Below, in pieces: positions 53,985 to 62,488 of a DNA stretch of 64,000 nt (the first letter of the stretch is position 1; every line of letters starts with the position of its first letter). Source of the stretch: Thermobifida halotolerans (GTDB lineage: Bacteria; Actinomycetota; Actinomycetes; Streptosporangiales; Streptosporangiaceae). Under the pieces are notes generated by a model. It worked only from the letters and a program-made list of their open reading frames with translations, was not told the origin of the DNA and ran no database searches. Made by a program: the position numbers and the translations under genes. The DNA lies in the NCBI RefSeq assembly GCF_003574835.2, contig NZ_CP063196.1:5270001-5334000 (forward strand). Direction: 5' to 3'.

Positions 53985-54127
53985 GGTGTTCCGATCCCGC
54001 ACTCTTCGGTGAAAGAGCGGATCTGTCGGACTCACGCAGGTCAGGGCCCCGAAAAACCGGATCGGAAAAGATCCGGTGTCCGTTGTCGCCTACCGCGTTG
54101 ATCACCAGAGAAACAGGGAGGACACCG

Positions 54128-54406
54128 ATGCTTGCGTCGGTCCTTGAGTCCCCGTGGCTGGAGGGAGTCGAGATCCCGTGCCGTTCCCAGCCCGACCTCT
54201 TCTTCGCCGAGGCCCCGGCCGACGTCGAGGCGGCCAAGGCGCTGTGCGTGGACTGCCCGGTCCGGGAGCAGTGCCTCGCCGACGCGCTCGAGCGCCGCGA
54301 GCCGTGGGGGGTGTGGGGAGGTCAGCTACTGGTGAGCGGCCAGGTGGTCGCCCGTAAGCGCCCGCGTGGCCGTCCTCGCAAGAACGCCGAGCCGATCGCG
54401 GCGTAA
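54128..54406 (+). CDS. whiB7: WhiB7 transcription factor
   Basis: This 92-aa protein has four cluster-binding cysteines (Cys18, Cys40, Cys43 and Cys49), GVWGG at 61-65 and a C-terminal AT-hook RGRPR at 80-84. That combination is specific to WhiB7. It binds sigma-A region 4 and AT-rich DNA near the -35 to switch on intrinsic antibiotic resistance, including its own gene. The ATG has GGGAGG 7 nt upstream. The long structured leader (about 500 nt) with uORF and terminator is treated separately. Confidence 0.95.
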   Translation: MLASVLESPWLEGVEIPCRSQPDLFFAEAPADVEAAKALCVDCPVREQCLADALERREPWGVWGGQLLVSGQVVARKRPRGRPRKNAEPIAA

Positions 54407-54471
54407 CCGCCTTCCCGACCACTCGTCCGCTCTCCGACACAACACACCTCCGAGCCACGAAAGAGACCACC

Positions 54472-54624
54472 ATGCTGCTGCACGGACTCAACCAGTCACC
54501 GAGGACTCCCGACCCCAAGCGTCAGCGCCAGCGGATCGACGCCCGGCACCTCCGGGCGCAGTTGCGTGAACAGCGTCGCCTCGAAAGGTCGACCACACAA
54601 ACACGGGACACACACCGCTATTGA
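54472..54624 (+). CDS. Possible 50-aa basic protein after whiB7
   Basis: The frame from ATG 54472 to TGA 54622-54624 encodes a very basic peptide (DPKRQRQRIDARHLRAQLRE in the middle). Codon third positions are mostly G/C, as in real genes here. The ribosome-binding site is weak (AAAGAGA about 6 nt upstream). The spacing to whiB7 is 65 bp, so it could be co-transcribed. No homologue comes to mind. The remaining 269 bp up to 54893 show only the next gene's -10. Confidence 0.35.
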   Translation: MLLHGLNQSPRTPDPKRQRQRIDARHLRAQLREQRRLERSTTQTRDTHRY

Positions 54625-54880
54625 CGCCGCTGTCGGTGTCCTCCGACGGGTGGGGCGGTCCCGGACCGCCCCACCCGGAGGCCTTCCCGCCGCGCCAGAG
54701 AACGGACTTTCCGGCAGGCCCCGAACGTGGCCGGATGCGGCCTAACGGAGTGCAACGGAAAGCGTCTGTCAATCGGGACCTCCCGCCGCTGCACGGAATG
54801 CGCACCGGCGGGACGGGGAGCGTCCGGTGCCTCGGGCGGGCGGTGGCACCGCCCCTCTGTGGAAGCGGTCTGTTCTGGGA

Positions 54881-54886
54881 TAACGT
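54881..54886 (+). promoter_or_regulatory. Leaderless -10 element of the DUF45 gene (TAACGT)
   Basis: TAACGT ends 7 nt before the GTG at 54894. Confidence 0.5.
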
Positions 54887-54893
54887 AAAAATC

Positions 54894-55436
54894 GTGCCAG
54901 CAGATCCGCGAGTTGAGGTGCGTCGGAGTTCTCGTCGCCGGCGGACCGTCTCGGCCTACCGCGACGGGGACAAGACGGTTGTCCTGGTTCCTGCGGGTCT
55001 TTCCCACGCGGAGGAGCAGCAGTGGGTGGAGCTGATGCTGGAACGGCTGCGGACACGTGAGCAACGCCGCCGTCCCAGCGACACCGCGCTGCGCACCCGG
55101 GCGATGGAACTCGCCGAACGCTATCTGGGCGGACAGGTCCGCCCCTCCAGCGTCAGATGGGTGGACAACCAGAACACCCGTTGGGGGTCGTGCACCCCCG
55201 AGGACGGGTCGATCCGGGTCTCGCGCAGACTGTCGGGAATGCCCGGCTGGGTCGTCGACTACGTGCTCGTCCACGAACTCGTGCACCTCCTCGTCCCCGG
55301 TCACGGGCCGGAGTTCTGGAAACTCGTGAACCGCTACCCCCGGAGCGAACGGGCCCGCGGCTACCTGGAAGGTGTCAGCGACGCGCCACGCCTGGCAGCC
55401 GAAGGGCGCCAGGACCGGGAGGATGGCGTGGACTGA
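54894..55436 (+). CDS. YgjP/DUF45-type zinc metallopeptidase
   Basis: This 180-aa protein has HELVHLLVPGHGPEFW, the HExxH zinc site with the third His ten residues on, as in DUF45/WLM proteins. Before it comes NQNTRWGSCTPEDGSIRVSRRL, also typical. The N-terminal third is a basic, beta-rich segment. No signal peptide. The family is thought to act on protein substrates, but none is known for this group. The start is set by the -10; a longer open frame upstream is rejected. Confidence 0.82.
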   Translation: MPADPRVEVRRSSRRRRTVSAYRDGDKTVVLVPAGLSHAEEQQWVELMLERLRTREQRRRPSDTALRTRAMELAERYLGGQVRPSSVRWVDNQNTRWGSCTPEDGSIRVSRRLSGMPGWVVDYVLVHELVHLLVPGHGPEFWKLVNRYPRSERARGYLEGVSDAPRLAAEGRQDREDGVD

Positions 55437-55461
55437 ACCCCTCCACCCCACGGAGCACGAC

Positions 55462-56082
55462 GTGAAACGCATGACCGTGGTCCTGCTCACCGCAGGTCCG
55501 ACACCGGCGTGTCCTCGAGGAGTCGATCCCGCCGAGTTCCGGCTGGCCATGGCCGAGGACGTCTACGAGACCGCCGCCGAACTCCGACTGAGCGAGACCG
55601 CCCTGGTCTGCTGCGGGGACCCGGAACTCGCCGCCCGCGCCGTCGGGTTCACCTGGCCGGGCACCCCCGTGTTCACCGTGGGGCGGACCGATCCCGTCCC
55701 GGAGGCCTGCGGTGTGCTCGCCGGACGCGGTGTCGACCAGGTCGCGTTCCTCTCCGCCGACGCCCCCGATCTGCCTCCGCTGCTGGTGGGCAAGCTCTTC
55801 CGGGCGTTGGGCACCGCCGAAGCGGCGTTCTGCCCGGCACGCGGCGGCGGGCTGGCCGCACTGGCCACGCGGCTTCCCCCGCCCGAATGGCTCGGTTCGG
55901 TCACCCTGGACCACCCCGACGCCGTCCACACCCTGGCCGCGGCCCGCCCCACGGTTCGGGCGCTGGCCGCGGCGCCGGGCTGGCACCGCGTCCGTCGCCC
56001 CGAAGACCTCGCCGCGCTCGACCCCGGGCTGGAGGGCTGGGAGACGACCCGGGCGCTGCTGTCGGCCTCCGACGGCCGCTGA
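55462..56082 (+). CDS. Nucleotide-diphospho-sugar transferase-like protein (DUF2064/CofC-like)
   Basis: This 206-aa protein begins with TVVLLTAGPTPACPRGVDP. Its core QVAFLSADAPDLPPLLVGKLFRAL matches the GxDxPdLP motif of DUF2064 and CofC-like nucleotidyltransferases, followed by FCPARGGGLAAL. The N-terminal nucleotide-binding signature is weak, so catalytic activity is uncertain. GTG 55462 has GGAG 6 nt upstream; ATG 55423, overlapping the previous gene, and ATG 55471 are alternatives. It ends 12 bp from the convergent photolyase gene. Confidence 0.7.
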   Translation: MKRMTVVLLTAGPTPACPRGVDPAEFRLAMAEDVYETAAELRLSETALVCCGDPELAARAVGFTWPGTPVFTVGRTDPVPEACGVLAGRGVDQVAFLSADAPDLPPLLVGKLFRALGTAEAAFCPARGGGLAALATRLPPPEWLGSVTLDHPDAVHTLAAARPTVRALAAAPGWHRVRRPEDLAALDPGLEGWETTRALLSASDGR

Positions 56083-56089
56083 GCGGCCG
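56073..56089. terminator. Short hairpin spanning a stop codon
   Basis: CGGCCGC and GCGGCCG flank the TGA stop (56080-56082) as its loop. It lies at the junction of two convergent genes. Confidence 0.35.
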
Positions 56090-56094
56090 CGTCT

Positions 56095-57390
56095 TCACGG
56101 CTCGGGGAGCGGCGGCGGATAACCCCCGGGACGCGGAACCGGCGGATTGTGCACCTGGCAGCCGCGCAGGCCGCGGAGTTCGGGGACATGGCGCCGCACG
56201 TAGGAGCCGTCGGGATCTTGGCGTCGGGCCTGCCGCAGCGGATCGAAACGGCAGGGAGGACGCCTGCTGGCCCCGGTGCCCGCAGCCCACTGCCAGTTGC
56301 CGTAGTTGTCGGCGACGTCGCCGTCGACCAGCAGGGAGTGGAAGTGGTCGGCGCCCCGTTTCCAGTGGACCCGCAGCACCCGGGTCAGATAGGTGGCGAC
56401 AACCGTCCGGAGCCCGCCGGGCAGGTATCCCTCCCGCAGCAGTTGCCGCATGCCCGCGTCCACGATCGGAATCCCGGTCGTGCCCGAGCACCAGGCCGCG
56501 AAACCGGAGTCGTCCCGCCGCCAGCGGGTTCGGCACGGCCGGTAGTCGACCCGATTCAGGCGGGGAAAGGCCCACGCCACCTGATGGTGGAAGTCCCGCC
56601 GGGCCAGCCGGTGGAGAAACGCCACACCTTCGGGGCGGTCCCGCACGGTCAGCGCCACCTCCAGAGGAGAGACGCAGCCGAACCGCAGGTGGCAGCCCAG
56701 CCGTGACGCGTGCTCGGGGGCTTCGGAGCGGCTCCCGGCGCGCGCCAACTCCGCGGACCACGTGCGCACCCGGTCCCGGGCCGCGGTGATCCCGCCCCGG
56801 AGCCGGTGCGGCGACAGCGCGCCGATGCCGGAGGCGGCGAGGTCGGGACCGGGCAGCGCCCCCACCTCCCGCAGCGGGGGCAGCGCGACCCGTTCGGGGG
56901 CGGGCAGGGGAGCGCGCCACCGCGCGGACTCCCAGGCGCGCAGATACGGGGTGAAGATCCGGTAGTGGTCGCCGTGCTCGGGACGCAGCGCGCGGGGAGG
57001 GACCACGGTGACCCCCGGGAAGGTCCGGAGCCGAGCGCCCTCGGCGCCCACGGCCTCGGCCAGCCGCCGCGTCCGCGTGGCCGCCAGCGTGCTGACGTCC
57101 TCGCTGACGTGTACGGCCACGGCAGCGGTCTCGACCACAGTCCGGACGGTCTCGGCGACCGTGTCGCCCCGGCGGATCACCAGGTCGCCGCCGCGCTCAC
57201 GCAGCAGGCCGCGCAGGTCGGCCAGGGCCTCCACCAGGTAGGCGATCCGGTTGCGCGCCGAGACGCGCAGGACCGCGGGGTCGAGGACGAACAGCGGGAC
57301 CACCCGTTCGGCCTCGGCAACGGCGGCGTGCAGCGCGGGATGGTCGGACAGCCGCAGGTCGCGGGTGAACAGGACGATGATCGTGGACAT
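56095..57390 (-). CDS. phr: Deoxyribodipyrimidine photolyase / cryptochrome family
   Basis: This 431-aa protein has an N-terminal Rossmann-like domain (LFTRDLRLSDHPAL). The C-terminal helical FAD domain carries RLGCHLRFGCVSP, ARRDFHHQVAWAFP, GTTGIPIVDAGMRQL, and DGDVADNYGNWQWAAGTG. These are the residues that line FAD and contact the DNA lesion in CPD photolyases. It repairs UV dimers with light. Length fits a compact class I enzyme. The ATG at 57390 has GGAGGG 4-5 nt upstream. The 133-bp gap before the Nudix gene holds no other frame. Confidence 0.9.
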   Translation of the reverse strand: MSTIIVLFTRDLRLSDHPALHAAVAEAERVVPLFVLDPAVLRVSARNRIAYLVEALADLRGLLRERGGDLVIRRGDTVAETVRTVVETAAVAVHVSEDVSTLAATRTRRLAEAVGAEGARLRTFPGVTVVPPRALRPEHGDHYRIFTPYLRAWESARWRAPLPAPERVALPPLREVGALPGPDLAASGIGALSPHRLRGGITAARDRVRTWSAELARAGSRSEAPEHASRLGCHLRFGCVSPLEVALTVRDRPEGVAFLHRLARRDFHHQVAWAFPRLNRVDYRPCRTRWRRDDSGFAAWCSGTTGIPIVDAGMRQLLREGYLPGGLRTVVATYLTRVLRVHWKRGADHFHSLLVDGDVADNYGNWQWAAGTGASRRPPCRFDPLRQARRQDPDGSYVRRHVPELRGLRGCQVHNPPVPRPGGYPPPLPEP

Positions 57391-57523
57391 GTGCCCTCCG
57401 GGAGAACGAGGTCCGGCGTCGCTCACCCAGTGAACAGGGATGGTCGAGGCCCGCGCCACGTGTTCTCTCCGGCTGTGGAAAACTCCCGGACACCCCGTCC
57501 GGGCCGTCCGCCCGCACTCCCCC

Positions 57524-58081
57524 TCAACCGGCCGGTGCGGCCGCCCGCACCGCCCGGACGGCCGCACCGACCAGGGCGCGGCAGGCGTCGTCGGAGGGCT
57601 CGGGCAGGGCGGCCACGTCGAACCAGGCCAGGCCGTCGGACTCGGCCTCGTCGATGACGAGTTCGGCTCCGGCGGGGGCGATCGCCGCGTACTGCACGTC
57701 CAGGTGCCACGACCCGCCGCCGCACGGCACCGCGTGCCGGTCCAGCCGGACCGGCACGGGCAGCAGCCGCAGGCCGGGAATCCCCGACTCCTCGGTGGCC
57801 TCGCGCAGCGCCGCCGCGGCCAGTGAGGAGTCACCCGGCTCGCAGTGCCCGCCCAACTGCAGCCACAACCTGATCTTGCGGTGCAGGGTCAGCACCGTCC
57901 GCTCGCCCGCGGCGTCCAGGACCGCCGCGCTCGCGGTGAGATGTCCCGGCAGGCAGGACCGCCACACGGCGTCCGGATGGCGGTCCAGGTGCTCCAGGTA
58001 GGCGCGGCGCAGCTCCTCCTGGGCGGCATCCGGCGCGGTCCACGACGACAGTACCGCGCGGGCGTCGGCGTGCAGACTCAA
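57524..58081 (-). CDS. NUDIX hydrolase
   Basis: This 185-aa protein has the Nudix box GGHCEPGDSSLAAAALREATEESGI, in parts GGHCEPGDSSL and REATEESGI. The family splits nucleoside diphosphates linked to other groups; the substrate is unknown. An N-terminal extension of about 45 residues precedes the fold. The start is TTG at 58081, whose bases overlap the TGA of the preceding DUF2342 gene (TTGA), so translation is coupled. No ATG or GTG lies nearby in frame. Confidence 0.82.
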   Translation of the reverse strand: MSLHADARAVLSSWTAPDAAQEELRRAYLEHLDRHPDAVWRSCLPGHLTASAAVLDAAGERTVLTLHRKIRLWLQLGGHCEPGDSSLAAAALREATEESGIPGLRLLPVPVRLDRHAVPCGGGSWHLDVQYAAIAPAGAELVIDEAESDGLAWFDVAALPEPSDDACRALVGAAVRAVRAAAPAG

Positions 58082-59487
58082 CGGCCGTCCCCGCCGTCGC
58101 GTCCGTCCTCGTCGCGCCGCTCCTCGGCGGAGGGGTCCTCGGTCCACCGGGAGATGTCCAGGTCGTCGGAGGAACCGCTGCCGTTGACAAAAGCGTCGGG
58201 AGAGTCCAGGTCCTCGCCGGACGGCATCAGGTCGGGGTGCTCCCAGACGGCGTCGCGGCCGTCGATGCCCCGCGCCTCGGCGAGGGCGTTCCACAGCACC
58301 GCGGCGTCGCGCAGCCGCCGCGGCCGCAACTCCAGACCCACCAGGGTGGCGAAGGTGTGCTCGGCCGGACCGCCCGAGGCCCGACGGCGGCGCAGCGCCT
58401 CGCCCAGCGCGGCGGACTGCGGCAGCCGCTGCGACACCGCCGCGTCGACCACGGTCGACACCCAGCCCTCGACCAGCGCCAGAGTCGTCTCCAGACGGGC
58501 CAGGGACGCCTTCTGCTGCGGGGTGTCCTCGGTCTGGAACAGGCCCTGGCCCTCAAGACCCGACAGCGCGTCCTGAAGCGACTCGGGGTTGGCGAAGTCG
58601 ATGTGCCCCAGCCGGTCCTCGAATCCGCTCATGTCGAAGGACATGCCCATCGCATACTCCTCGACCAGGGTGAACAGGTGCGAGCGCAGCCACGGCACGT
58701 GACCGAACAGCCGGTGGTGGGCGGCCTCGCGGGCCGCCAGGTACAGCCGGACCTCGTCCAGCGGAACCCCCAGCCCCTCGCCGAACTCCCTGACCCCCTC
58801 GGGCAGCAGCGCGGCGCGGCCCTCACCGGCCAGCGGGAGCCCCACGTCGGTGGAGCCGAGCACCTCACGGGCCAGCTCCCCGATGGCCTGCCCCGCCTGC
58901 TGGCCGACCAGCGCGCCGCCCATCTGCTGGAGCATCCCCAGCAGGGGACCGGCCATCATGGCCATCTCCTGCGGCAGGTTCCGGCCCATGGACTCCACCA
59001 CCCGGCCGGTCAGCGGATCGCACAGCTTCGCCCACGTCGGCATGGTCTTCTCGACCCACTCGGCCCGGCTCCACGCCTCCATCGTGTGTACGCCCGACGG
59101 CAGCGCGGTGACCTCGTTCAGCCACAGGTCGGCCAGGCGCAGGGCCTCCTGGACCTGCGCGTAGTGGACGGGCCCGATGCTGGGGTCGCCGTGCTGGGAG
59201 ACGACGTGTCGGGCGACGGTCGTGGCGGCGGACCAGTTGACACCGCTCGCGCCGGCGTTCTCCTGTGCGGGGCCGGACGCCGACTGTGCGGACATCATGT
59301 CGGCGAACTGGCGGAGCATCTGCGCGATCTGCTGCGGGTCCCCGAACGGAAAGCCACCCGGCGGCATGTTGGGAAAATCACCGCCTGAGCCGCCCCGCCC
59401 GGCTCCCGAGCCGGAATCGCCCGAGCCACGGCCGGATTCGTCATCCGGGTCATTCGACATGCTGAAACCGAAAGGTAGGTCACTCAC
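58078..59487 (-). CDS. Zinc-dependent metalloprotease, DUF2342 (F420-associated family)
   Basis: This 469-aa protein has a Gly/Ser/Asp-rich N-terminus (about 1-45), then FADMMSAQSA and VNWSAATTVARHV. The body carries REAAHHRLFGHVPWLRSHL, the HHRLF motif of this family, and LLEGWV-type VEGWVSTVVDA. It is a proposed zinc metalloprotease conserved in actinobacteria (Rv3195-like); activity is not proven. The GTG at 59487 has GAGG about 7 nt upstream. It diverges from the SDR gene by 61 bp and is co-transcribed with the Nudix gene. Confidence 0.82.
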   Translation of the reverse strand: MSDLPFGFSMSNDPDDESGRGSGDSGSGAGRGGSGGDFPNMPPGGFPFGDPQQIAQMLRQFADMMSAQSASGPAQENAGASGVNWSAATTVARHVVSQHGDPSIGPVHYAQVQEALRLADLWLNEVTALPSGVHTMEAWSRAEWVEKTMPTWAKLCDPLTGRVVESMGRNLPQEMAMMAGPLLGMLQQMGGALVGQQAGQAIGELAREVLGSTDVGLPLAGEGRAALLPEGVREFGEGLGVPLDEVRLYLAAREAAHHRLFGHVPWLRSHLFTLVEEYAMGMSFDMSGFEDRLGHIDFANPESLQDALSGLEGQGLFQTEDTPQQKASLARLETTLALVEGWVSTVVDAAVSQRLPQSAALGEALRRRRASGGPAEHTFATLVGLELRPRRLRDAAVLWNALAEARGIDGRDAVWEHPDLMPSGEDLDSPDAFVNGSGSSDDLDISRWTEDPSAEERRDEDGRDGGDGR

Positions 59488-59548
59488 GATTAGACCTCAG
59501 GCAGGATAGGAACGTCTCCACTGTCACGTTAGCTGGGAGCCGCCCGGA

Positions 59549-60673
59549 GTGAACACTCAACCTGGCCAGGTTCGCCCACAGCACAGCCAATCCGCCGAAG
59601 GACTGGTCGTCGCGGTGACCGGAGCGGCCTCCGGTGTCGGCCGTCTACTGGTGCAACGCCTGTTGACACGCGAGGGTTCCAGAAGGATCGCCGAAGTCGT
59701 CGCGATCGACTCGCGGCGGGGAGAGGCCGACGGCGCCGTCTGGCACGTCGCCGACGTGTGCGATCCGCGCCTGGCGGTCCTGCTGGCCGGGGTGGACGTG
59801 CTCGTGCACACCGCCGACGACCGCTCCCTGGAGACCCCGCCGAGGCAGCGCCGCGCCCACAACATCCGGGCAACCCAGACCGTGCTGACCGCCGCGGCCG
59901 CCCAACGGGTCCCGCGGGTGGTCCTCGTCACCAGCACCATGGTCTACGGGGCCGCACCCGACAACGACGTCCCCCTCGACGAGACGCTCCCGTTCCAGAG
60001 CGAGCCGGAGTCCAGCCTGGTGGGGGACTTCGTCGAGATCGAGGAACTGGCGGCGCTGGCCCGCCGCGCGCATCCCGGGCTGTCGGTCACGGTGCTGCGT
60101 CCCGCCCCGCTGGTGGGCCCCGGCATGGACACCCTGCTCAGCAGGCACTTCTCGGCCCCCCGACTGCTCACCGTCAAAGGAAGCGCGCCGAAGTGGCAGT
60201 TCTGCCACGTCGACGACCTGGCCAGCGCCCTGGACTTCGTGATCCGCACCGAGACCGAGGGAAAGGGCGGAGCGCTCGCCGTCGGATGCGACGGCTTCCT
60301 CGAACACGAACAGGTCGAGGAGATCGCCCAGTTGCGCTCCTTCGAACTCCCCGCGGACCTGGCCTTCGGCACCACCCAGCGGCTGCACCGGGTCGGCATC
60401 ACCCCGGCTCCCGCCAGCGAACTGAAGTTCCTGGTCTACCCATGTGTGGTGGACTGCGCGGCGCTGCGGACGGCGGGGTGGCGACCCGCCCACGACAACG
60501 TCGAGGTCCTGCGGGCGCTGCTCGACCACCGCTCCGGCAGGCCCGCCCTGGTCGGCCGCAACCTCGGCCGCAAGGAGGTCACCATCACCGCCGCGGGTGC
60601 GGCCGGTGCGGCGGTCGCCGCGATCGGGACCGCGGTCGCAGCACACCACCTGCGTAAACGGCGGAAGAGCTGA
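59549..60673 (+). CDS. SDR-superfamily (NAD-dependent epimerase-like) protein with C-terminal hydrophobic helix
   Basis: This 374-aa extended-SDR-like protein has the Rossmann loop TGAASGVG near residue 24, and VLVTSTMVYG with the conserved Ser and first Tyr. The catalytic YxxxK is replaced by DFVEIEE, so standard SDR chemistry is unlikely. The C-terminus has a hydrophobic Ala/Gly-rich helix (about 345-363) followed by HLRKRRKS, which may anchor it to the membrane. The GTG at 59549 has GGGAG 9 nt upstream. It may be a NAD(P)-binding regulator or chaperone; this is inference. Confidence 0.78.
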   Translation: MNTQPGQVRPQHSQSAEGLVVAVTGAASGVGRLLVQRLLTREGSRRIAEVVAIDSRRGEADGAVWHVADVCDPRLAVLLAGVDVLVHTADDRSLETPPRQRRAHNIRATQTVLTAAAAQRVPRVVLVTSTMVYGAAPDNDVPLDETLPFQSEPESSLVGDFVEIEELAALARRAHPGLSVTVLRPAPLVGPGMDTLLSRHFSAPRLLTVKGSAPKWQFCHVDDLASALDFVIRTETEGKGGALAVGCDGFLEHEQVEEIAQLRSFELPADLAFGTTQRLHRVGITPAPASELKFLVYPCVVDCAALRTAGWRPAHDNVEVLRALLDHRSGRPALVGRNLGRKEVTITAAGAAGAAVAAIGTAVAAHHLRKRRKS

Positions 60674-60744
60674 ATCCGGGACCTCCGGGCCGCCGGGAAA
60701 TCCACACCCCTGCGAATCGACGGTTCGGACGCGCGGACGATTGG

Positions 60745-60750
60745 TACTGT
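60745..60750 (+). promoter_or_regulatory. Leaderless -10 element of moaE (TACTGT)
   Basis: TACTGT ends 7 nt before the GTG at 60758. Confidence 0.45.
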
Positions 60751-60757
60751 CAGGGGC

Positions 60758-61189
60758 GTGGAAGCCATCGCACTCGCGGAGATACGCGACACACCGCTCT
60801 CGATCGACGAGGTCGTCTCGGCGGTCGGAGACGACCGGGCGGGAGGCACCGCCTTCTTCGTCGGCACGGTCCGCGACCACGACCACGGCCGCGTGGTGAC
60901 CGCGCTGTCCTACTCCGCGCATCCCACGGCCGAGCAGCGGATGCGTGAGGTCATGGAGAAGGTGGTGGCCGACGCCGAGGGACGCGACGTCCACCGGGTC
61001 GCGGCCCTCCACCGCGTCGGCGACCTCCGGGTGGGCGACATCGCGGTCGTGGTCGCCGCGGCCGCCGCGCACCGTGAGGAGGCGTTCGCGGCCTGCCGCA
61101 GGCTCATCGACGACATCAAGGCCGAGGTGCCCATCTGGAAGAACCAGACGTTCACCGGGGGCGACAGCGAATGGGTGGGCTCCTGTTGA
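60758..61189 (+). CDS. moaE: Molybdopterin synthase catalytic subunit MoaE
   Basis: This 143-aa protein has VGTVRDHDHGR, YSAHPTAEQRMREV, HRVGDLRVGDIAVVVAAAAAHR, and VPIWKNQTF with the catalytic Lys, ending EWVGSC. With sulfurylated MoaD it adds two sulfurs to precursor Z to make molybdopterin. MoeZ at 36.4 kb would recharge MoaD. No moaD lies beside it. The start is set by the -10. Confidence 0.92.
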   Translation: MEAIALAEIRDTPLSIDEVVSAVGDDRAGGTAFFVGTVRDHDHGRVVTALSYSAHPTAEQRMREVMEKVVADAEGRDVHRVAALHRVGDLRVGDIAVVVAAAAAHREEAFAACRRLIDDIKAEVPIWKNQTFTGGDSEWVGSC

Positions 61190-61233
61190 CACCGCCTCCG
61201 GGTGGGCGTGCCACAGCGGGGAACCGGGCGACA

Positions 61234-61239
61234 TAGGCT
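61234..61239 (+). promoter_or_regulatory. Leaderless -10 element of the PDZ/Lon-like gene (TAGGCT)
   Basis: TAGGCT ends 7 nt before the ATG at 61247. Confidence 0.5.
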
Positions 61240-61246
61240 TGCGGCC

Positions 61247-62290
61247 ATGTTCCGCCGTGCGATGACTCTGATCGTGTCCGCCGTTCTTCTGGTCGGATTC
61301 ACGGTCGCAGCACTAGCCGTCCCCGTACCGTATGTCGTGGCCTCCCCGGGCCTGGCGCTGGACACGCTCGGTGAACTCGACGGGGAGCAGGTCATACAGG
61401 TCGAGGGGCACCCCAGTTACGAGCACGACGGATCGCTGTCCATGGTCACCGTCCAGTACGCGGGCGGCCCCGGTTCGCGGATGAACCTGTTCACCGCGTT
61501 GAGCGCCTGGCTCTCGCCGAGTCAGGCCGTGCTGCCGGAGGAGGCGATCTTCCCGCCCGACCGCAGCGCCGAGGAGGTCAGCCAGACCCAGGCGGTGCAG
61601 ATGGACAACTCGCAGGACGCGGCCGTGGCGGCGGCGCTCAACGAGATGGACGTCCCGTACGAGACGGCCGCTGTCGTGCACACGGTCAACGAGGACTATC
61701 CGGCCGAGGGAGTCCTGCGCTCCGGTGACGTCCTCGTCGAGATCGACGGCGAACCCGTCGCGGACAAGGAGGAGGCCGTGGCGGCCGTCCAGGACCGGTC
61801 CCCCGGGGACCCGGTCCGCATCCTCGTCGAACGCGACGGGCAGAAGCAGGAGGTCGAGGTCGGCACCGTCGAGTCCGACACCGGTGACCCCATCATCGGA
61901 ATCACGGTCGAGAACGACATGACCTTCCCCTTCGACGTCGAGATCAGTGTCGGCGGCGTCGGCGGTCCCAGCGCGGGGATGATGTTCGCGCTGGGGGTCA
62001 TGGACCGGCTCGATCCGGAGGGACTCACCGGGGGCCACCACATCGCGGGCACGGGGACCATCGACGTCGACGGCAACGTGGGCGGGGTCAGCGGTGTCCA
62101 GCAGAAGATGGTCAGCGCCAAGCGGGAGGGCGCCGAGTACTTCCTGGTCGCCGCGGAGAGCTGCGACCAGACCTTCGAGTCGGCCGTCACCGGACAGATC
62201 GAGGTGGTCAGGGTGGAGACGCTCGAGGAGGCCGCGGACGCGCTGGAGGACATCCGCGAGGGGGACACCGACGCGCTTCCCCGCTGCTAG
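61247..62290 (+). CDS. YlbL-like membrane protease: PDZ plus Lon-type Ser/Lys domain
   Basis: This 347-aa protein has an N-terminal transmembrane helix (7-28), an extracytoplasmic region, a PDZ domain (about 145-215, with GVLRSGDVLVEIDGEPV) and a Lon-like protease domain. The catalytic Ser is in GGVGGPSAGMMFALG and the Lys in GVQQKMVSAKREGA. A late signal C (Cys at the end) is present. The family (Rv3194c, B. subtilis YlbL) acts outside the membrane; substrates are largely unknown. Its start lies 7 nt after TAGGCT. Confidence 0.9.
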   Translation: MFRRAMTLIVSAVLLVGFTVAALAVPVPYVVASPGLALDTLGELDGEQVIQVEGHPSYEHDGSLSMVTVQYAGGPGSRMNLFTALSAWLSPSQAVLPEEAIFPPDRSAEEVSQTQAVQMDNSQDAAVAAALNEMDVPYETAAVVHTVNEDYPAEGVLRSGDVLVEIDGEPVADKEEAVAAVQDRSPGDPVRILVERDGQKQEVEVGTVESDTGDPIIGITVENDMTFPFDVEISVGGVGGPSAGMMFALGVMDRLDPEGLTGGHHIAGTGTIDVDGNVGGVSGVQQKMVSAKREGAEYFLVAAESCDQTFESAVTGQIEVVRVETLEEAADALEDIREGDTDALPRC

Positions 62291-62394
62291 GGGCCTGGGG
62301 AGAGGCCCAGACGTCGCCTCGGCCCCAGAGGGTCCTGTGGCACCGGGCCCCGGGGGAGGGAAGCGGTGAAGGAGACCCCGGCCGAAGGGAGCGC

Positions 62395-62426
62395 CGGCGG
62401 CGGAGCGCCTCCCCGCTCCGCCGCCG
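62395..62426. terminator. 13-bp bidirectional hairpin
   Basis: CGGCGGCGGAGCG and its exact inverse flank CCTCCC, in the gap between convergent genes. Confidence 0.65.
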
Positions 62427-62488
62427 ACCCACCCCCCGGGCTGACATTCCACGACCCCTGGGACCGAGGCCGTCGGGACCCCTCTCGG

